Positions 1 to 9,238 of a stretch of 64,000 bases of DNA are shown in pieces. This DNA comes from Kalymmatonema hyalinum WJT4-NPBG1 (lineage in GTDB: Bacteria; Cyanobacteriota; Cyanobacteriia; Cyanobacteriales; Nostocaceae), in the NCBI GenBank assembly GCA_019359075.1, contig JAHHIB010000007.1, positions 62,001-126,000 of the forward strand, in the 5' to 3' direction. The position numbers and the translations under genes are program-made. Positions within the stretch are counted from its first letter, which is position 1. Each line of letters begins with the position of its first letter. Under the pieces are notes generated by a model. That model was not told where the DNA came from. It saw nothing but the letters and a program-made list of their open reading frames with translations, and searched no databases.

Positions 1-2
1 TA

Positions 3-800
3 CCTGATCGCACAAGAGAAATCCAGGCAATCAAACGATGGGTTTCTGGGCAATTCCATATTCGCTACATATATCCGAGTCACTGGATGGCTCAACAGGC
101 TCAACAGGCTCTAAAATTTAAAATTTCACCTATAGTCATCCCCAATGGTCTTGATTTAAAACCTTTTCCCTTAGTCACAAAGGTAAATATAAAAATTAAT
201 CTAGGTATTCCGGAAAACCGTAAAGTAATTGTTATTTCAGCGCACGTACTTAATGATCCTCGTAAGGGTGTGAAGTATGCGATCGCAGCCCTTCAAAGTG
301 TACGTGATTTGTCTCCATTCGTTCTAGTTGTAGGGTTTTGCAACAATGAGTTGAAGCAAGCATTGGAGGGACTTGAATTCAGAGAGATGGGTTATATTTC
401 AGACCCTAACTTCTTGGCTAAAGTCTATTCTGCAGCAGATGTTATGCTCTTTTGCACCCTTGCCGATAACCTGCCACTCACTGTTATGGAAGCAATGGCT
501 GCATCTACTCCAGTCGTTGGTTTTTCCACAGGGGGTGTTCCAGAGATGATAGAGACTGGACGCAACGGTATCCTAGTTGAGCCTACTAACCAGCAGGCAT
601 TAAACCAAGCCCTGCGCCAAGCATTACTATCCATCGATTTGGAGGCAATGGGTCAGCAGGCAAGAAAGGATGTTGAAAATAATTTTTCAAAGACTGTATT
701 TCTTGAGAAGCATTTACAACTTTATCAGAATTTTGAGCATTCATTGTCGAAAATATCCAGACCGTCTGTTGTAGAGCCTGAACCTGTAATAAAGAGATAG
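3..800 (+). CDS. Glycosyltransferase family 4, C-terminal part (5' end outside window)
   Basis: The reading frame is open from base 3 without a stop, so the gene starts before the window; the first in-window ATG at 87 is internal. The visible 265 residues are the C-terminal Rossmann half of a GT-B retaining glycosyltransferase (Glycos_transf_1). Seen: a 'PSHWMA' segment followed by 'IPNGLD', which is the usual hinge in GT4 proteins, then the nucleotide-sugar-binding stretch with 'MLFCTLADNLPLTVMEAMA' and 'GFSTGGVPEMI', the classic E-x7-E-like region. It would transfer a sugar from a nucleotide donor at the cytoplasmic face of the membrane during polysaccharide assembly. Donor and acceptor cannot be read from sequence. 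It heads the glycan locus that follows. Confidence 0.9.
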   Translation, partial: PDRTREIQAIKRWVSGQFHIRYIYPSHWMAQQAQQALKFKISPIVIPNGLDLKPFPLVTKVNIKINLGIPENRKVIVISAHVLNDPRKGVKYAIAALQSVRDLSPFVLVVGFCNNELKQALEGLEFREMGYISDPNFLAKVYSAADVMLFCTLADNLPLTVMEAMAASTPVVGFSTGGVPEMIETGRNGILVEPTNQQALNQALRQALLSIDLEAMGQQARKDVENNFSKTVFLEKHLQLYQNFEHSLSKISRPSVVEPEPVIKR

Positions 801-840
801 GTCAAGCATTGCGTTACAGAAAACACATTTGAGGAATAAT

Positions 841-1836
841 ATGGTTTTCACTCCAACTCTAACACTTTCAACCACTACCTCAATTGCTTCTGAGAATAAC
901 CGTCTTTGCCTGATCTCTGGCTCAGCCAATGTCTCGCTATCTCAGGAAATTGCTCAATATCTTGGCATTGATCTAACTCCTACAATCCGTAAGCGGTTTG
1001 CCGATGGAGAGATTTATGTTCAAATTCTGGAATCAATCCGAGGTTGCGACGTTTATCTGATTCAACCCACATGCCGTCCAGTCAATGATCACCTCATGGA
1101 ATTGATGATCATGATTGATGCGTGTCGTCGCGCTTCGGCAAGGCAAATCACAGCAGTGTTGCCCTACTCTGGCTATGCCAGAGCAGATCGTAAGACAGCT
1201 GGACGGGAATCGATTACAGCTAAACTAGTAGCAAACTTAATTACCAAAGCGGGTGCCGATCGCGTTCTAGCAATGGATCTGCACTCATTTCAAGTTCAAG
1301 GCTTCTTCGATGTTCCGCTGGATCATGTCTACGGCTCTCCCATCCTGCTAGATTATCTCCAAAGTAAGCAACTTTCTGATATCGTTGTCGTTTCCCCTGA
1401 TGTGGGCGGAGTAGCGCGGGCACGGGCATTTGCCAAGAAACTCAACGATGCACCGCTTGCCATTGTCGATAAGCGTCGCCAAGCACACAATGTTGCTGAA
1501 GTCATGAATGTCATCGGTGACGTGCAAGGTAAAACCGCTGTTCTTGTGGATGACATGATCGACACCGCAGGCACCATCACCGAAGCGGCAAAAGTGCTTC
1601 GTCAGGAAGGTGCACGCCAAGTTTATGCTTGTGCAACCCATGCACTCTTTTCACCACCTGCAATTGAACGTCTATCAAGCGGTTACCTTGAAGAAGTCAT
1701 CGTTACAAATACCATTCCCATTGTGGACGAAAACCGCTTTCCACAATTAACAGTATTATCTGTCGCTAATCTGATCGGTGAGACAATCTTCCGCATTCAC
1801 AAAGAAAGTTCTGTTAGTAGTATGTTTCACAACTAA
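841..1836 (+). CDS. prs: Ribose-phosphate pyrophosphokinase (PRPP synthetase)
   Basis: Makes 5-phosphoribosyl-1-pyrophosphate from ribose-5-phosphate and ATP for nucleotide, His and Trp synthesis. Seen: the N-terminal 'SGSANVSLSQEIAQYLG' block, 'KRFADGEIYVQI', the flexible catalytic loop region 'YSGYARADRKTAGRESI', the 'MDLHSFQVQGFF' segment and the PRPP-binding loop 'VLVDDMIDTAGT'. The 331-aa length is typical for the family. A TTG-initiated frame extends to 829, but ATG 841 is chosen because GAGGAA lies 4 bases upstream of it and would sit inside the longer reading. Placement between glycosyltransferases is unusual for a housekeeping enzyme. It may be a second copy or serve a PRPP-derived sugar, but that is inference. 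Confidence 0.95.
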   Translation: MVFTPTLTLSTTTSIASENNRLCLISGSANVSLSQEIAQYLGIDLTPTIRKRFADGEIYVQILESIRGCDVYLIQPTCRPVNDHLMELMIMIDACRRASARQITAVLPYSGYARADRKTAGRESITAKLVANLITKAGADRVLAMDLHSFQVQGFFDVPLDHVYGSPILLDYLQSKQLSDIVVVSPDVGGVARARAFAKKLNDAPLAIVDKRRQAHNVAEVMNVIGDVQGKTAVLVDDMIDTAGTITEAAKVLRQEGARQVYACATHALFSPPAIERLSSGYLEEVIVTNTIPIVDENRFPQLTVLSVANLIGETIFRIHKESSVSSMFHN

Positions 1837-1948
1837 ATCACAAATGCCCATACGTACACTCAGTTTTCCTGACTAAAACTGTCAACAAAAAAATAAATCA
1901 AACCTTGCACTTTTCGTTGAATACCCTAAAAACATCGGTTAAATTCCC

Positions 1949-3985
1949 ATGCAAAAGACAGTTTACTCATTCGACGTATTTGAAACATCTTTAGTTCGGG
2001 TTTGGGCAAAACCAACAGACTTATTTTGGGAATTGGGAGAACAACTAAGGCAACAAAAACTTATTGACATATCAGCAGACACTTGGCTGCAGATGCGGAT
2101 AAAAGCAGAAAGCGCAGCAAGAGAAGCATCGAAAACCGGAGAAGTGACTGTAGAACAAATCTACCAACAATTAGCTGGTTTTTTGGGTTGGTCAACAACT
2201 CAAGCCCAACAAGCTATGCATAAAGAAATTGCATTAGAGTTGGCTTCTTTGCGTCCAGTACCCGCCATTCAAAAAAGAATACAAGCACTACAGCAAGCAA
2301 ATGAGCAGCTCATCTACATGTCTGATATGTATTTATCTGAGGAAACGATTCGGACTTTCCTCAAAGAAAATAATGTCTGGACACCGGGTAGCCGTTTGTA
2401 TGTCTCATCGGAAGTAGGAATGAGCAAGTCAAATGGTAAATTATTTCCACATTGTCTGGGACAGGAGTCAGTCAAAGCTTCTCAGTTACATCATATTGGA
2501 GACAACTTCCACTCCGATGTAAAAATGGCAAAAAAACAGGGGGTTAAAGTCGAACCCATCACTCAAACTCACCTGAATCGCTACGAAGGAAAAATAGCGG
2601 ACACCGCTCATCTGCCCTTAAAGTTTAGATCCTTACTAGCAGGCGCTAGCAGGCTCACCCGTTTGCAGTCTCAAGAAACGAGTCCTGATAAACAAGTTAT
2701 TTGGGACACGACAGCAAGTGCAGTTGCTCCCATGTTGTTCGGTTTCGTTCACTGGTGCTTAGTAGAAGCGCAAAAAAGAGGGATTCAAAGGTTATACTTT
2801 GTTGCCAGAGATGGGCAGATATTGCAAAAAATAGCTCAAGTTATCTGCCAGAATTGGGGATTTACAATCGACTGCCGCTACTTATATGGTTCTCGTCAAG
2901 CATGGCACACACCTGCTCTCCAAGAGATTGGGGAAGATGAGCTTGTCTGGATCTTGGCTCACGCTGATAGTGACATCCGGTTTTTATCAATTCGTTCCGT
3001 TTGTGATCGGGTTAACATATCACCAGACCAAATTAAAGATGTTTTGAGTCGCTATGGTTTTCCAGCAGCCAAATGGGATCTTAATCTTCACCAGCACGAA
3101 CGTGACTTACTAAAGCAGATTTTCACTGAGAAAGAGGTTACTGAACTTATCATCTCAACTGCTGCTACCTATCGTGAAAAGGTGATCGGCTATTTTCGCC
3201 AAGAAGGGCTAGACGATGGCGTTCCCTTTGGTTATGTTGATGTGGGCTGGAGTGGAAACACACAACGCTCTTTTAGTAAATTACTGGACATTGCTGGTTT
3301 CTATCCAGAATCTGGTGTGTGTGGTTTTTTCTTTGCCCTTGAGAGTCGGGTTAAGCCGTTTCAAAATGATAATTTATTAGCTTATTTTTATGATGTAGAC
3401 AAACCGTGTGATCGCAATGTTATCACTAAGTACAGATGTTTGTTCGAGCTTTTCGTTGCAGCAGATCACGGTAGCACTATGAACTACGAGCGATGCGGTG
3501 AGCAGTATATTCCCGTACTTCGTTACCCAAAAAACGAACATGCGATCAATTGGGGATTACATACACTGCAAAGCGCTGCTATTAAATTTGCAGAGCAATT
3601 AACGACCAATCTAAGTGAGCAAGAATGTACAACTAATTCTTTCCTAGAGGCAGCTGAAATTTTGGCAAAAGAATTTCTGCGAAACCCTTCTCTTCAGGAA
3701 GCGGAAGTCTTTGGCTCCTTTGTAATGTCTGGAGATCAAACTGAAAATGACTTCTATGAGCTAGGACCCATTTACACTTTAGCTGACTGGTGGAGACTAG
3801 TGGTTTATGGTAAGCATCCACATGGAGATGTCTGGTTTCCTGGTTCAGTTACCAGAGCTAACGCCATTGCAAGAAAACTCTTTCAATTAAAAAACAACAG
3901 CAAAAACAGCATGATTTTAAAAATCAAAAAGATTTTGGGCGAATTTAGACGTAATTTTTTCCAAAAAGCCATGAAAACTACTTAA
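1949..3985 (+). CDS. HAD-superfamily-like protein of polysaccharide loci (COG5610-type)
   Basis: 678 aa. The N-terminal ~220 residues look like a haloacid-dehalogenase fold: motif I reads FDVFET at residues 8-13, followed by 'YMSDMYLSEETI' and the metal-binding 'HIGDNFHSDVKMA'. Standard HAD phosphatases have DxDxT; here the second Asp is Phe, as in the COG5610 family's FDVFDT, so ordinary phosphatase chemistry is doubtful. The C-terminal ~420 residues (with 'YFVARDGQILQKIA' and 'GYVDVGWSGNTQRS') form a separate conserved region of unknown function that recurs in surface-polysaccharide clusters. Neighbouring genes suggest a role in glycan synthesis or modification. The reaction is not known to me. 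Confidence 0.75.
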   Translation: MQKTVYSFDVFETSLVRVWAKPTDLFWELGEQLRQQKLIDISADTWLQMRIKAESAAREASKTGEVTVEQIYQQLAGFLGWSTTQAQQAMHKEIALELASLRPVPAIQKRIQALQQANEQLIYMSDMYLSEETIRTFLKENNVWTPGSRLYVSSEVGMSKSNGKLFPHCLGQESVKASQLHHIGDNFHSDVKMAKKQGVKVEPITQTHLNRYEGKIADTAHLPLKFRSLLAGASRLTRLQSQETSPDKQVIWDTTASAVAPMLFGFVHWCLVEAQKRGIQRLYFVARDGQILQKIAQVICQNWGFTIDCRYLYGSRQAWHTPALQEIGEDELVWILAHADSDIRFLSIRSVCDRVNISPDQIKDVLSRYGFPAAKWDLNLHQHERDLLKQIFTEKEVTELIISTAATYREKVIGYFRQEGLDDGVPFGYVDVGWSGNTQRSFSKLLDIAGFYPESGVCGFFFALESRVKPFQNDNLLAYFYDVDKPCDRNVITKYRCLFELFVAADHGSTMNYERCGEQYIPVLRYPKNEHAINWGLHTLQSAAIKFAEQLTTNLSEQECTTNSFLEAAEILAKEFLRNPSLQEAEVFGSFVMSGDQTENDFYELGPIYTLADWWRLVVYGKHPHGDVWFPGSVTRANAIARKLFQLKNNSKNSMILKIKKILGEFRRNFFQKAMKTT

Positions 3986-4275
3986 CATCAACTTGTACTA
4001 TCATCTTCATCGAGTGAGTTAGAACCTAACGAAAGCAGAAAATCTTCAGTCAAGTGTGAAAGTTCCAAACCTCTATTTACCCCTATTAAAGGAGAAATCG
4101 CGTGAAATAAGCTTGTGCAGGCACTATCTTACGGTCGTGCTTGCACCTCAACGAGCGTTGCTGTTTAAGCACTGCGTGAGATTGATAGGTAGCATTGTAC
4201 TTGTGGTGGAACTATTGAGGATTTTGCAGCATTTATACACACGCTCTTGACTAACCCAAAATTAGGAATTTTATT

Positions 4276-5808
4276 ATGTCATACAGAATCCTTTATTACA
4301 ACTGGGATCCTTATTTTCAAAAGAAACTTGAAGGCGGCGGGGTATCCATATATTGTCGTAATTTGATTGATTATCTAGCTCAGTCAAAAGACTATCAAAT
4401 CAATTTTCTTTATTCTGGGATCGATTATAGCTACTTTCCTAAACAACCTTATCTACGGAAAATTTCTAACAAGCGACATCCTCAAGTAGAAACTTTTTCA
4501 ATAGTCAATTCTCCAATTCCTGCACCTTCTTCTCTAAGCTTTGACAATCCTTTAGGAAATGTCAAAAATTTACAGTTGGAGAAATGCTTTGAACAGGTGC
4601 TTACTGAACAACAGCCATACGATATTATTCACTTTCATAATTTAGAAGGATTAACTGCTAACTGCCTTAAGTTAGCAAAAGAAAGTGGAGCAAAGGTTGT
4701 GTTTAGTTTGCACAACTATTGGTCTGTTTGTCCTCAGGTAAATTTGTGGAGGTTAGAGAATAGTGCTTGTGACGATTATTTTGATGGAAGAGCTTGTGTT
4801 GCCTGCCTGCCGAGCGCAGATAAATTAGACATGCAATTGTCTTATAGACGAATGTCTCATTTAGGAAGTTTAATAGGTCTTGATGAGCAATCAACACTGC
4901 TACGTCTACCAAAAAAACTGTATTATGTCTGGTTTAAAGGTTGGAATTGGTTCAAACCAACTAAGTCTCCCCTTATCCAACCACTGAATATTACAGGCAC
5001 AGAGCTTTCCCAAGAAGCAGATTTGTACCGCCATCGTAGACAAGAAATCGTTTCTCTCATTAACCGCTATGTTGATGTAGCGCTATCGGTTTCTGAGCGC
5101 ACCGCTTCCATTTATCAGCAATATGGAATTGATCCTGTACGGTTGAAGACACAATACATAGGAAGCAAAGCAACTGAGTTCCAAGCGCCAGCCAATAACC
5201 CAGCATCCTACTCTGTAGGGCAGCCTTTTCGATTAATTTACATCGGACCAGCAAGAGCAGATAAGGGATTTTACTTTTTGTTAGAACAACTACGTTGTTT
5301 AACACAGGAGGAATTAAGGTCACTTGACTTAGTGGTGGCAGCTAAAATTACTGATGGAAGTGAGTTAAAAATGGCTACTCACAATAAAGGACGGTTACTA
5401 TCTCTTGCTCAATCCCTTCATTCTTTACGTTACTCTCCTGGTTACACTTACGAAAATATTCCTAGCATTCTGGATGGAGTTCACTTAGGGGTTGTTCCAC
5501 CGTTGTGGGAAGATAATATGCCACAGGTAACATTGGAGTTACTTGCTTGTCGCGTGCCTGTACTTTGCTCAAATCGAGGAGGCGCTCAGGAGTACGTTCG
5601 CCACCCTGCTTTCATTTTTGATCCTGATAAGGAAGGAGATTTTCAGAGCAAACTTCGGACTATTCGAGAAAACCCACACCTGCTAAGCGAGTTTTGGAAA
5701 GAGGCACGACCAGTAAAATCATTAAACCAACATTTTGAGGAATTAACTGAAATTTATCAAAGCAGTTATATAAAAGCTGAAAAAGCTGAATCAGTGATGT
5801 CATCTTAA
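4276..5808 (+). CDS. Glycosyltransferase family 4
   Basis: 510 aa, larger than most GT4 proteins (about 380). Seen: the N-terminal donor/acceptor domain with a glycine-rich 'EGGGVSIYCRNLIDYLA' loop and 'PYDIIHFHNLEG'; the C-terminal domain with 'FRLIYIGPARADKGFYFLLEQL' and the 'PPLWEDNMPQVTLELLACRVPVLCSNRGG' donor-binding stretch. The extra length is an insertion at about residues 190-260, between the two Rossmann halves, containing a cysteine pair (CVAC). It should add one sugar to a lipid-linked glycan in the cytosol. It is preceded by a 290-bp spacer and followed 36 bp later by glf. Donor specificity is unknown. Confidence 0.88.
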   Translation: MSYRILYYNWDPYFQKKLEGGGVSIYCRNLIDYLAQSKDYQINFLYSGIDYSYFPKQPYLRKISNKRHPQVETFSIVNSPIPAPSSLSFDNPLGNVKNLQLEKCFEQVLTEQQPYDIIHFHNLEGLTANCLKLAKESGAKVVFSLHNYWSVCPQVNLWRLENSACDDYFDGRACVACLPSADKLDMQLSYRRMSHLGSLIGLDEQSTLLRLPKKLYYVWFKGWNWFKPTKSPLIQPLNITGTELSQEADLYRHRRQEIVSLINRYVDVALSVSERTASIYQQYGIDPVRLKTQYIGSKATEFQAPANNPASYSVGQPFRLIYIGPARADKGFYFLLEQLRCLTQEELRSLDLVVAAKITDGSELKMATHNKGRLLSLAQSLHSLRYSPGYTYENIPSILDGVHLGVVPPLWEDNMPQVTLELLACRVPVLCSNRGGAQEYVRHPAFIFDPDKEGDFQSKLRTIRENPHLLSEFWKEARPVKSLNQHFEELTEIYQSSYIKAEKAESVMSS

Positions 5809-5844
5809 CATCCAAATTACGCACACCATACAAGGAGAAATCAC

Positions 5845-6972
5845 ATGAAATTTGATTGGCTAATCATAGGCGCTGGCTATTCTGCTTGTGTCATAGCGGA
5901 GCGAGTTGCTAATGAGCTTGGGCAAAGAGTGCTGATTGTAGAGAAACGGGATCACATCGGCGGTAATGCCTACGATTACTACAACGAGCATGGCATCCTG
6001 GTTCATAAATACGGTCCTCATATTTTCCACACCAAATCTAAAAAAGTTTGGGATTATCTCTCGCAATTTACTGAGTGGAGACATTACTATCACCATGTGC
6101 TGGGAGTGGTAGAAGGCAAGAAAGTACCCATCCCCTTTAATCTCAATTCCCTCTATGCTCTTTTTCCTCCAAAGTATGCAGAAAAGCTGGAGAACTTACT
6201 TCTAGAAAACTTCGGTTTTGGGGTCAAAGTACCCATCTTAAAACTGCGTGAAAGCGCTAGTGGTGACCTTACCTTTCTAGCTGAATACATTTATGAAAAT
6301 GTCTTCCTCCGCTACACCATGAAGCAGTGGGGTGTGAAACCAGAGGAACTAGATCGGGGAGTCACAGGACGTGTTCCAGTATATATCAGTCGAGATAACC
6401 GTTACTTTCAAGACCCGTACCAAGCTATGCCCAAGCTTGGCTACACCGAAATGTTCCGCAAAATGCTGGCTCACCCCAACATTAAGGTCCTGCTGAACAC
6501 AGATTACCGCGAGATTATCAACGAGGTTAAGTTTAACCGGATACTCTGCACCGGACCAATTGATACTTTCTTCGATTATATGTATGGCGAACTGCCCTAC
6601 CGTAGCCTGCGCTTTCACTTCGAGACTTTGGATCAAGAGCAGTATCAAGAGGTAGGTACAGTCAACTACCCCAACGACTACGACATCACCCGCATCACTG
6701 AACAGAAGTATTTGTCAGGACAAACCTCACCCAAAACCACCTTGGTGATGGAATATCCCCAAGCTTATGTACCAGGGAAAAATGACCCCTATTACCCGAT
6801 CCTCAATGAGGAGAACCGTGAGCGTCTAGAACTTTACCTCAAAGAAATAGAAAAACTCAACGGTTCAGTACTGTTTGCAGGGCGACTTGCAGATTACAAA
6901 TACTACGACATGGATCAAGCAGTGGTTCGGGCGCTTGGGGTATTTGAGAAAGAGATAGCGAAGTCTGCATGA
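5845..6972 (+). CDS. glf: UDP-galactopyranose mutase
   Basis: Flavoenzyme that converts UDP-galactopyranose to UDP-galactofuranose. Seen: the N-terminal FAD dinucleotide-binding motif 'IIGAGYSACVIAE', the 'EKRDHIGGNAYDY' region, the conserved 'HKYGPHIFHT' substrate-site block, the Arg-bearing 'GRVPVYISRDNRYFQDPYQAMPKLGY' stretch and 'FAGRLADYKYYDMDQAV' near the C-terminus. The 375-aa length matches bacterial UGMs. A strong AAGGAG lies 7 bases before the ATG. A GlfT2-like transferase follows immediately, so the product, UDP-Galf, is probably used locally. A hairpin terminator follows the stop. Confidence 0.96.
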   Translation: MKFDWLIIGAGYSACVIAERVANELGQRVLIVEKRDHIGGNAYDYYNEHGILVHKYGPHIFHTKSKKVWDYLSQFTEWRHYYHHVLGVVEGKKVPIPFNLNSLYALFPPKYAEKLENLLLENFGFGVKVPILKLRESASGDLTFLAEYIYENVFLRYTMKQWGVKPEELDRGVTGRVPVYISRDNRYFQDPYQAMPKLGYTEMFRKMLAHPNIKVLLNTDYREIINEVKFNRILCTGPIDTFFDYMYGELPYRSLRFHFETLDQEQYQEVGTVNYPNDYDITRITEQKYLSGQTSPKTTLVMEYPQAYVPGKNDPYYPILNEENRERLELYLKEIEKLNGSVLFAGRLADYKYYDMDQAVVRALGVFEKEIAKSA

Positions 6973-6989
6973 GTAAAAAATAACATCAG

Positions 6990-7009
6990 AAGAAGGCAGA
7001 AGCCTTCTT
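6990..7009 (+). terminator. Hairpin terminator after glf
   Basis: An 8-bp perfect stem (AAGAAGGC / GCCTTCTT) with an AGAA loop begins 17 bases after the glf stop and runs into TTGTTGT. The U-rich tail is short, so termination may be partial. Confidence 0.6.
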
Positions 7010-7134
7010 TGTTGTCAAAGAGCCGAGATTTGTCAGTAGTGAACAGCAGCAAATTACTGATACACAACGATATTAAATCTAGATGCTGTGTCTACCAAAA
7101 AACACGAATTGTGTAAAGAGCGAGCAGGAGCCAG

Positions 7135-8967
7135 ATGAACGTAGTAAGCAGAATTCGATTTCCTCGTACACCTGAAACCTCTAGCTTGTACATGAAATGT
7201 AATGAGGGCGCTTCCCTTAATTTGCATACAGAACACGCAGAGGTTTCGTTAACTAGAAATGGTGTTTTATCCTTAAACACTTACTTTAATTCATTCTATG
7301 AAAAATTCTACGCTAAATATACAGAGCTTTACTCTCTGTATTACTTATTGAAGCTTGAGGGGGATTTTCAAGTATCTCTTTACAGAGAACAGTATGGCAC
7401 AGAGAACAGAGAACTCATTCACATACAAAGCTTTGAGAACTGTCAACCTTTGGAGCCTGTGAAAATTGTGCTACCAGATTCTTGGCGGACTGAGGATGCT
7501 GGCAGAGTTTATCTTGAAATTAAGTGCTTGAGTGAGCACGGTTCATTTACAGGGGGATTCATTGCAACCGAGCAACCCAAACTTAGGGAAGTATCTTTGG
7601 GTATTGTTACTTGTACTTTTAAGAAAGAAATTTACGTAAAAAATACGGTAAGCGCCATTTTCAAAGATGATTTTTTGCGAGACAAAAATTTTAAGGTTTT
7701 TGTTGTTGATAATGGCAGAACTCTCAAAAAAGATGATTTCGACGACCAAAGGGTTCAATTGATTCCTAACAGAAATGTGGGTGGATCTGGAGGATTCACC
7801 CGTGGGTTGCTCGAAGCTCTCGAGGAGGATGTTCATACACATTTCCTGTTCATGGATGATGACATTGAGTTAGAGAGCGAATCTATCTACAGGCTTTTCC
7901 CCTTGTACGAATACGCAAATCAGGACTTTGCCATAGCTGGCAGTATGTTGGATTTGTATAAAAAGCATATATTGTATGAGGCAGGGGCAGTGTATGCTAA
8001 AGAATTAAATAATGATGGAGATTATCGATATCATCCACTCAAAGTTACTCCCTTAAAATATAAACTTAATTTGGAAAATCCCCAGATGACTAATCTTCTG
8101 CTGTCAGAAGATAGTCCTGATTATGGAGGTTTTTGGTTTTTCTCTTTCTCTAAAAGAACTATTAAAGCAATAGGGCTACCAATGCCCTTCTTTATAAAGG
8201 TAGATGACCTCGAGTTTGGACTAAGAATTAAAGAACATTTTGGTAATGTAATAGTACCTTTCCCAGGTATAGCTGTTTGGCATGAGCCTTTTTATGCGAA
8301 ACATATTGTGTGGGCTACATATTATGAGATTCGGAATCGTCTGATAGCTCACTCTATTCGTGGAACACTAGGATATATAGAAGCAGTTAAGTTACTTACA
8401 AAAGAGCTTCTTTATAAGCTATTGGTGTTTGACTATAATTCTGCAGAAATGATTATAAATGGTGTTGAGGATTACCTACAAGGACCTCGATTTATTAAAT
8501 GCAACGCTCCAGAGGTATTGCACTCTAAAATATTAGAGATTAGCAAAAAACACAAAAGTCAAACCATACAATTTAATCCTCAAGTTAACAAGCAGCTTCC
8601 AAAGGAACTAAGCATTGGAAAACTCAAAAAACTAATTGGCATATTGACTCTCAATGGTCATTTCCTACCAAACTTATTGGTTAGCGCTGATGGAGTACTG
8701 CTTTGGGTCCGTCCTGACTATGTTGACCCCTGGTACAAGTCATTTCCAAGGAAGCAAGTTGTTATTTTTAGGGAAGCGGATAACTGTCTTTGTGAAAATC
8801 AAATGAATAGAGCCGCCGGTATTGGAATCTTAATCAGATGGTTGCAACTCATCATTAAGAGTAGTACCAGATGGTCCTCTGTTAGCTTAGAGTGGAAAAA
8901 TGCTTTCAACCATTTCACATCTCCTGAATTTTGGAGAGAGTATCTCCGGCTCAATGAGCAAACTTAA
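7135..8967 (+). CDS. GlfT2-like galactofuranosyltransferase
   Basis: 610 aa. Residues ~1-145 form an N-terminal beta-rich domain, ~150-400 a GT-A domain, and the remainder a C-terminal helical/extension region, the layout of mycobacterial GlfT2. Diagnostic motifs seen: NVGGSGGF at 214-221, the metal-binding MDDDI at 240-244, VDDLEFGLR at 356-364 and WHEPF followed by YYEIRNRL at 382-404, equivalent to the Trp-His / RNR block of GlfT2. It should transfer Galf from UDP-Galf to a growing glycan. Position directly after glf supports the substrate call. GGAG lies a few bases before the ATG. Whether it is processive, as GlfT2 is, cannot be seen. Confidence 0.85.
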   Translation: MNVVSRIRFPRTPETSSLYMKCNEGASLNLHTEHAEVSLTRNGVLSLNTYFNSFYEKFYAKYTELYSLYYLLKLEGDFQVSLYREQYGTENRELIHIQSFENCQPLEPVKIVLPDSWRTEDAGRVYLEIKCLSEHGSFTGGFIATEQPKLREVSLGIVTCTFKKEIYVKNTVSAIFKDDFLRDKNFKVFVVDNGRTLKKDDFDDQRVQLIPNRNVGGSGGFTRGLLEALEEDVHTHFLFMDDDIELESESIYRLFPLYEYANQDFAIAGSMLDLYKKHILYEAGAVYAKELNNDGDYRYHPLKVTPLKYKLNLENPQMTNLLLSEDSPDYGGFWFFSFSKRTIKAIGLPMPFFIKVDDLEFGLRIKEHFGNVIVPFPGIAVWHEPFYAKHIVWATYYEIRNRLIAHSIRGTLGYIEAVKLLTKELLYKLLVFDYNSAEMIINGVEDYLQGPRFIKCNAPEVLHSKILEISKKHKSQTIQFNPQVNKQLPKELSIGKLKKLIGILTLNGHFLPNLLVSADGVLLWVRPDYVDPWYKSFPRKQVVIFREADNCLCENQMNRAAGIGILIRWLQLIIKSSTRWSSVSLEWKNAFNHFTSPEFWREYLRLNEQT

Positions 8968-9070
8968 AAGCTTACATAAGATCTGATTTATAAAGGAAAT
9001 TTAAAGACATCGCTTCGCGAAGAAGCACTCGCGTATGATGCCCTATGTAACGTGGTATTACAGGTGGCAG

Positions 9071-9178
9071 ATGACCAGAAAAGAGTATAAAACGGATCTG
9101 AGCGACGCGCAGTGGCAAGTAATAAAATCACTGATTCCACCAGCAAAGACGGGTGGACGGCGACGAACCGTAGATATA
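9071..9178 (+). pseudogene. Truncated IS5/IS4-type transposase (N-terminus only)
   Basis: From ATG 9071 the frame reads an N-terminus typical of IS5-family transposases (YKTDLSDAQWQVIKSLIPP, then GGRRRTVD) for about 36 residues. It then runs straight into the hairpin repeat at 9176 and ends at a stop near 9232. The remaining ~80% of the transposase is absent. A remnant, not a functional gene. Confidence 0.75.
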
Positions 9179-9224
9179 AAGAGTAGCTCCGCTTTGGTAG
9201 TGGAGCTACTCTCTTATATTACTG
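9176..9224. repeat. 49-bp hairpin repeat, copy 1 (loop orientation A)
   Basis: Stem GAGTAGCTCC (9181-9190) / GGAGCTACTC (9202-9211) with the 11-nt loop GCTTTGGTAGT. The flanks ATAAA on the left and TCTTATA-N-TACT on the right match copy 2 at 11687-11735 in the same orientation, while the loop is the reverse complement of copy 2's loop. It lies 28 bases past the stop of the minus-strand beta-helix gene and could serve as its terminator. Confidence 0.85.
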
Positions 9225-9238
9225 ACGAATGATGTTTT

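Noticed and set aside
4056-4250. 64-aa frame in the spacer before the 510-aa GT4 gene
   Set aside because: No family-like sequence, no ribosome site, and composition like the surrounding spacer.
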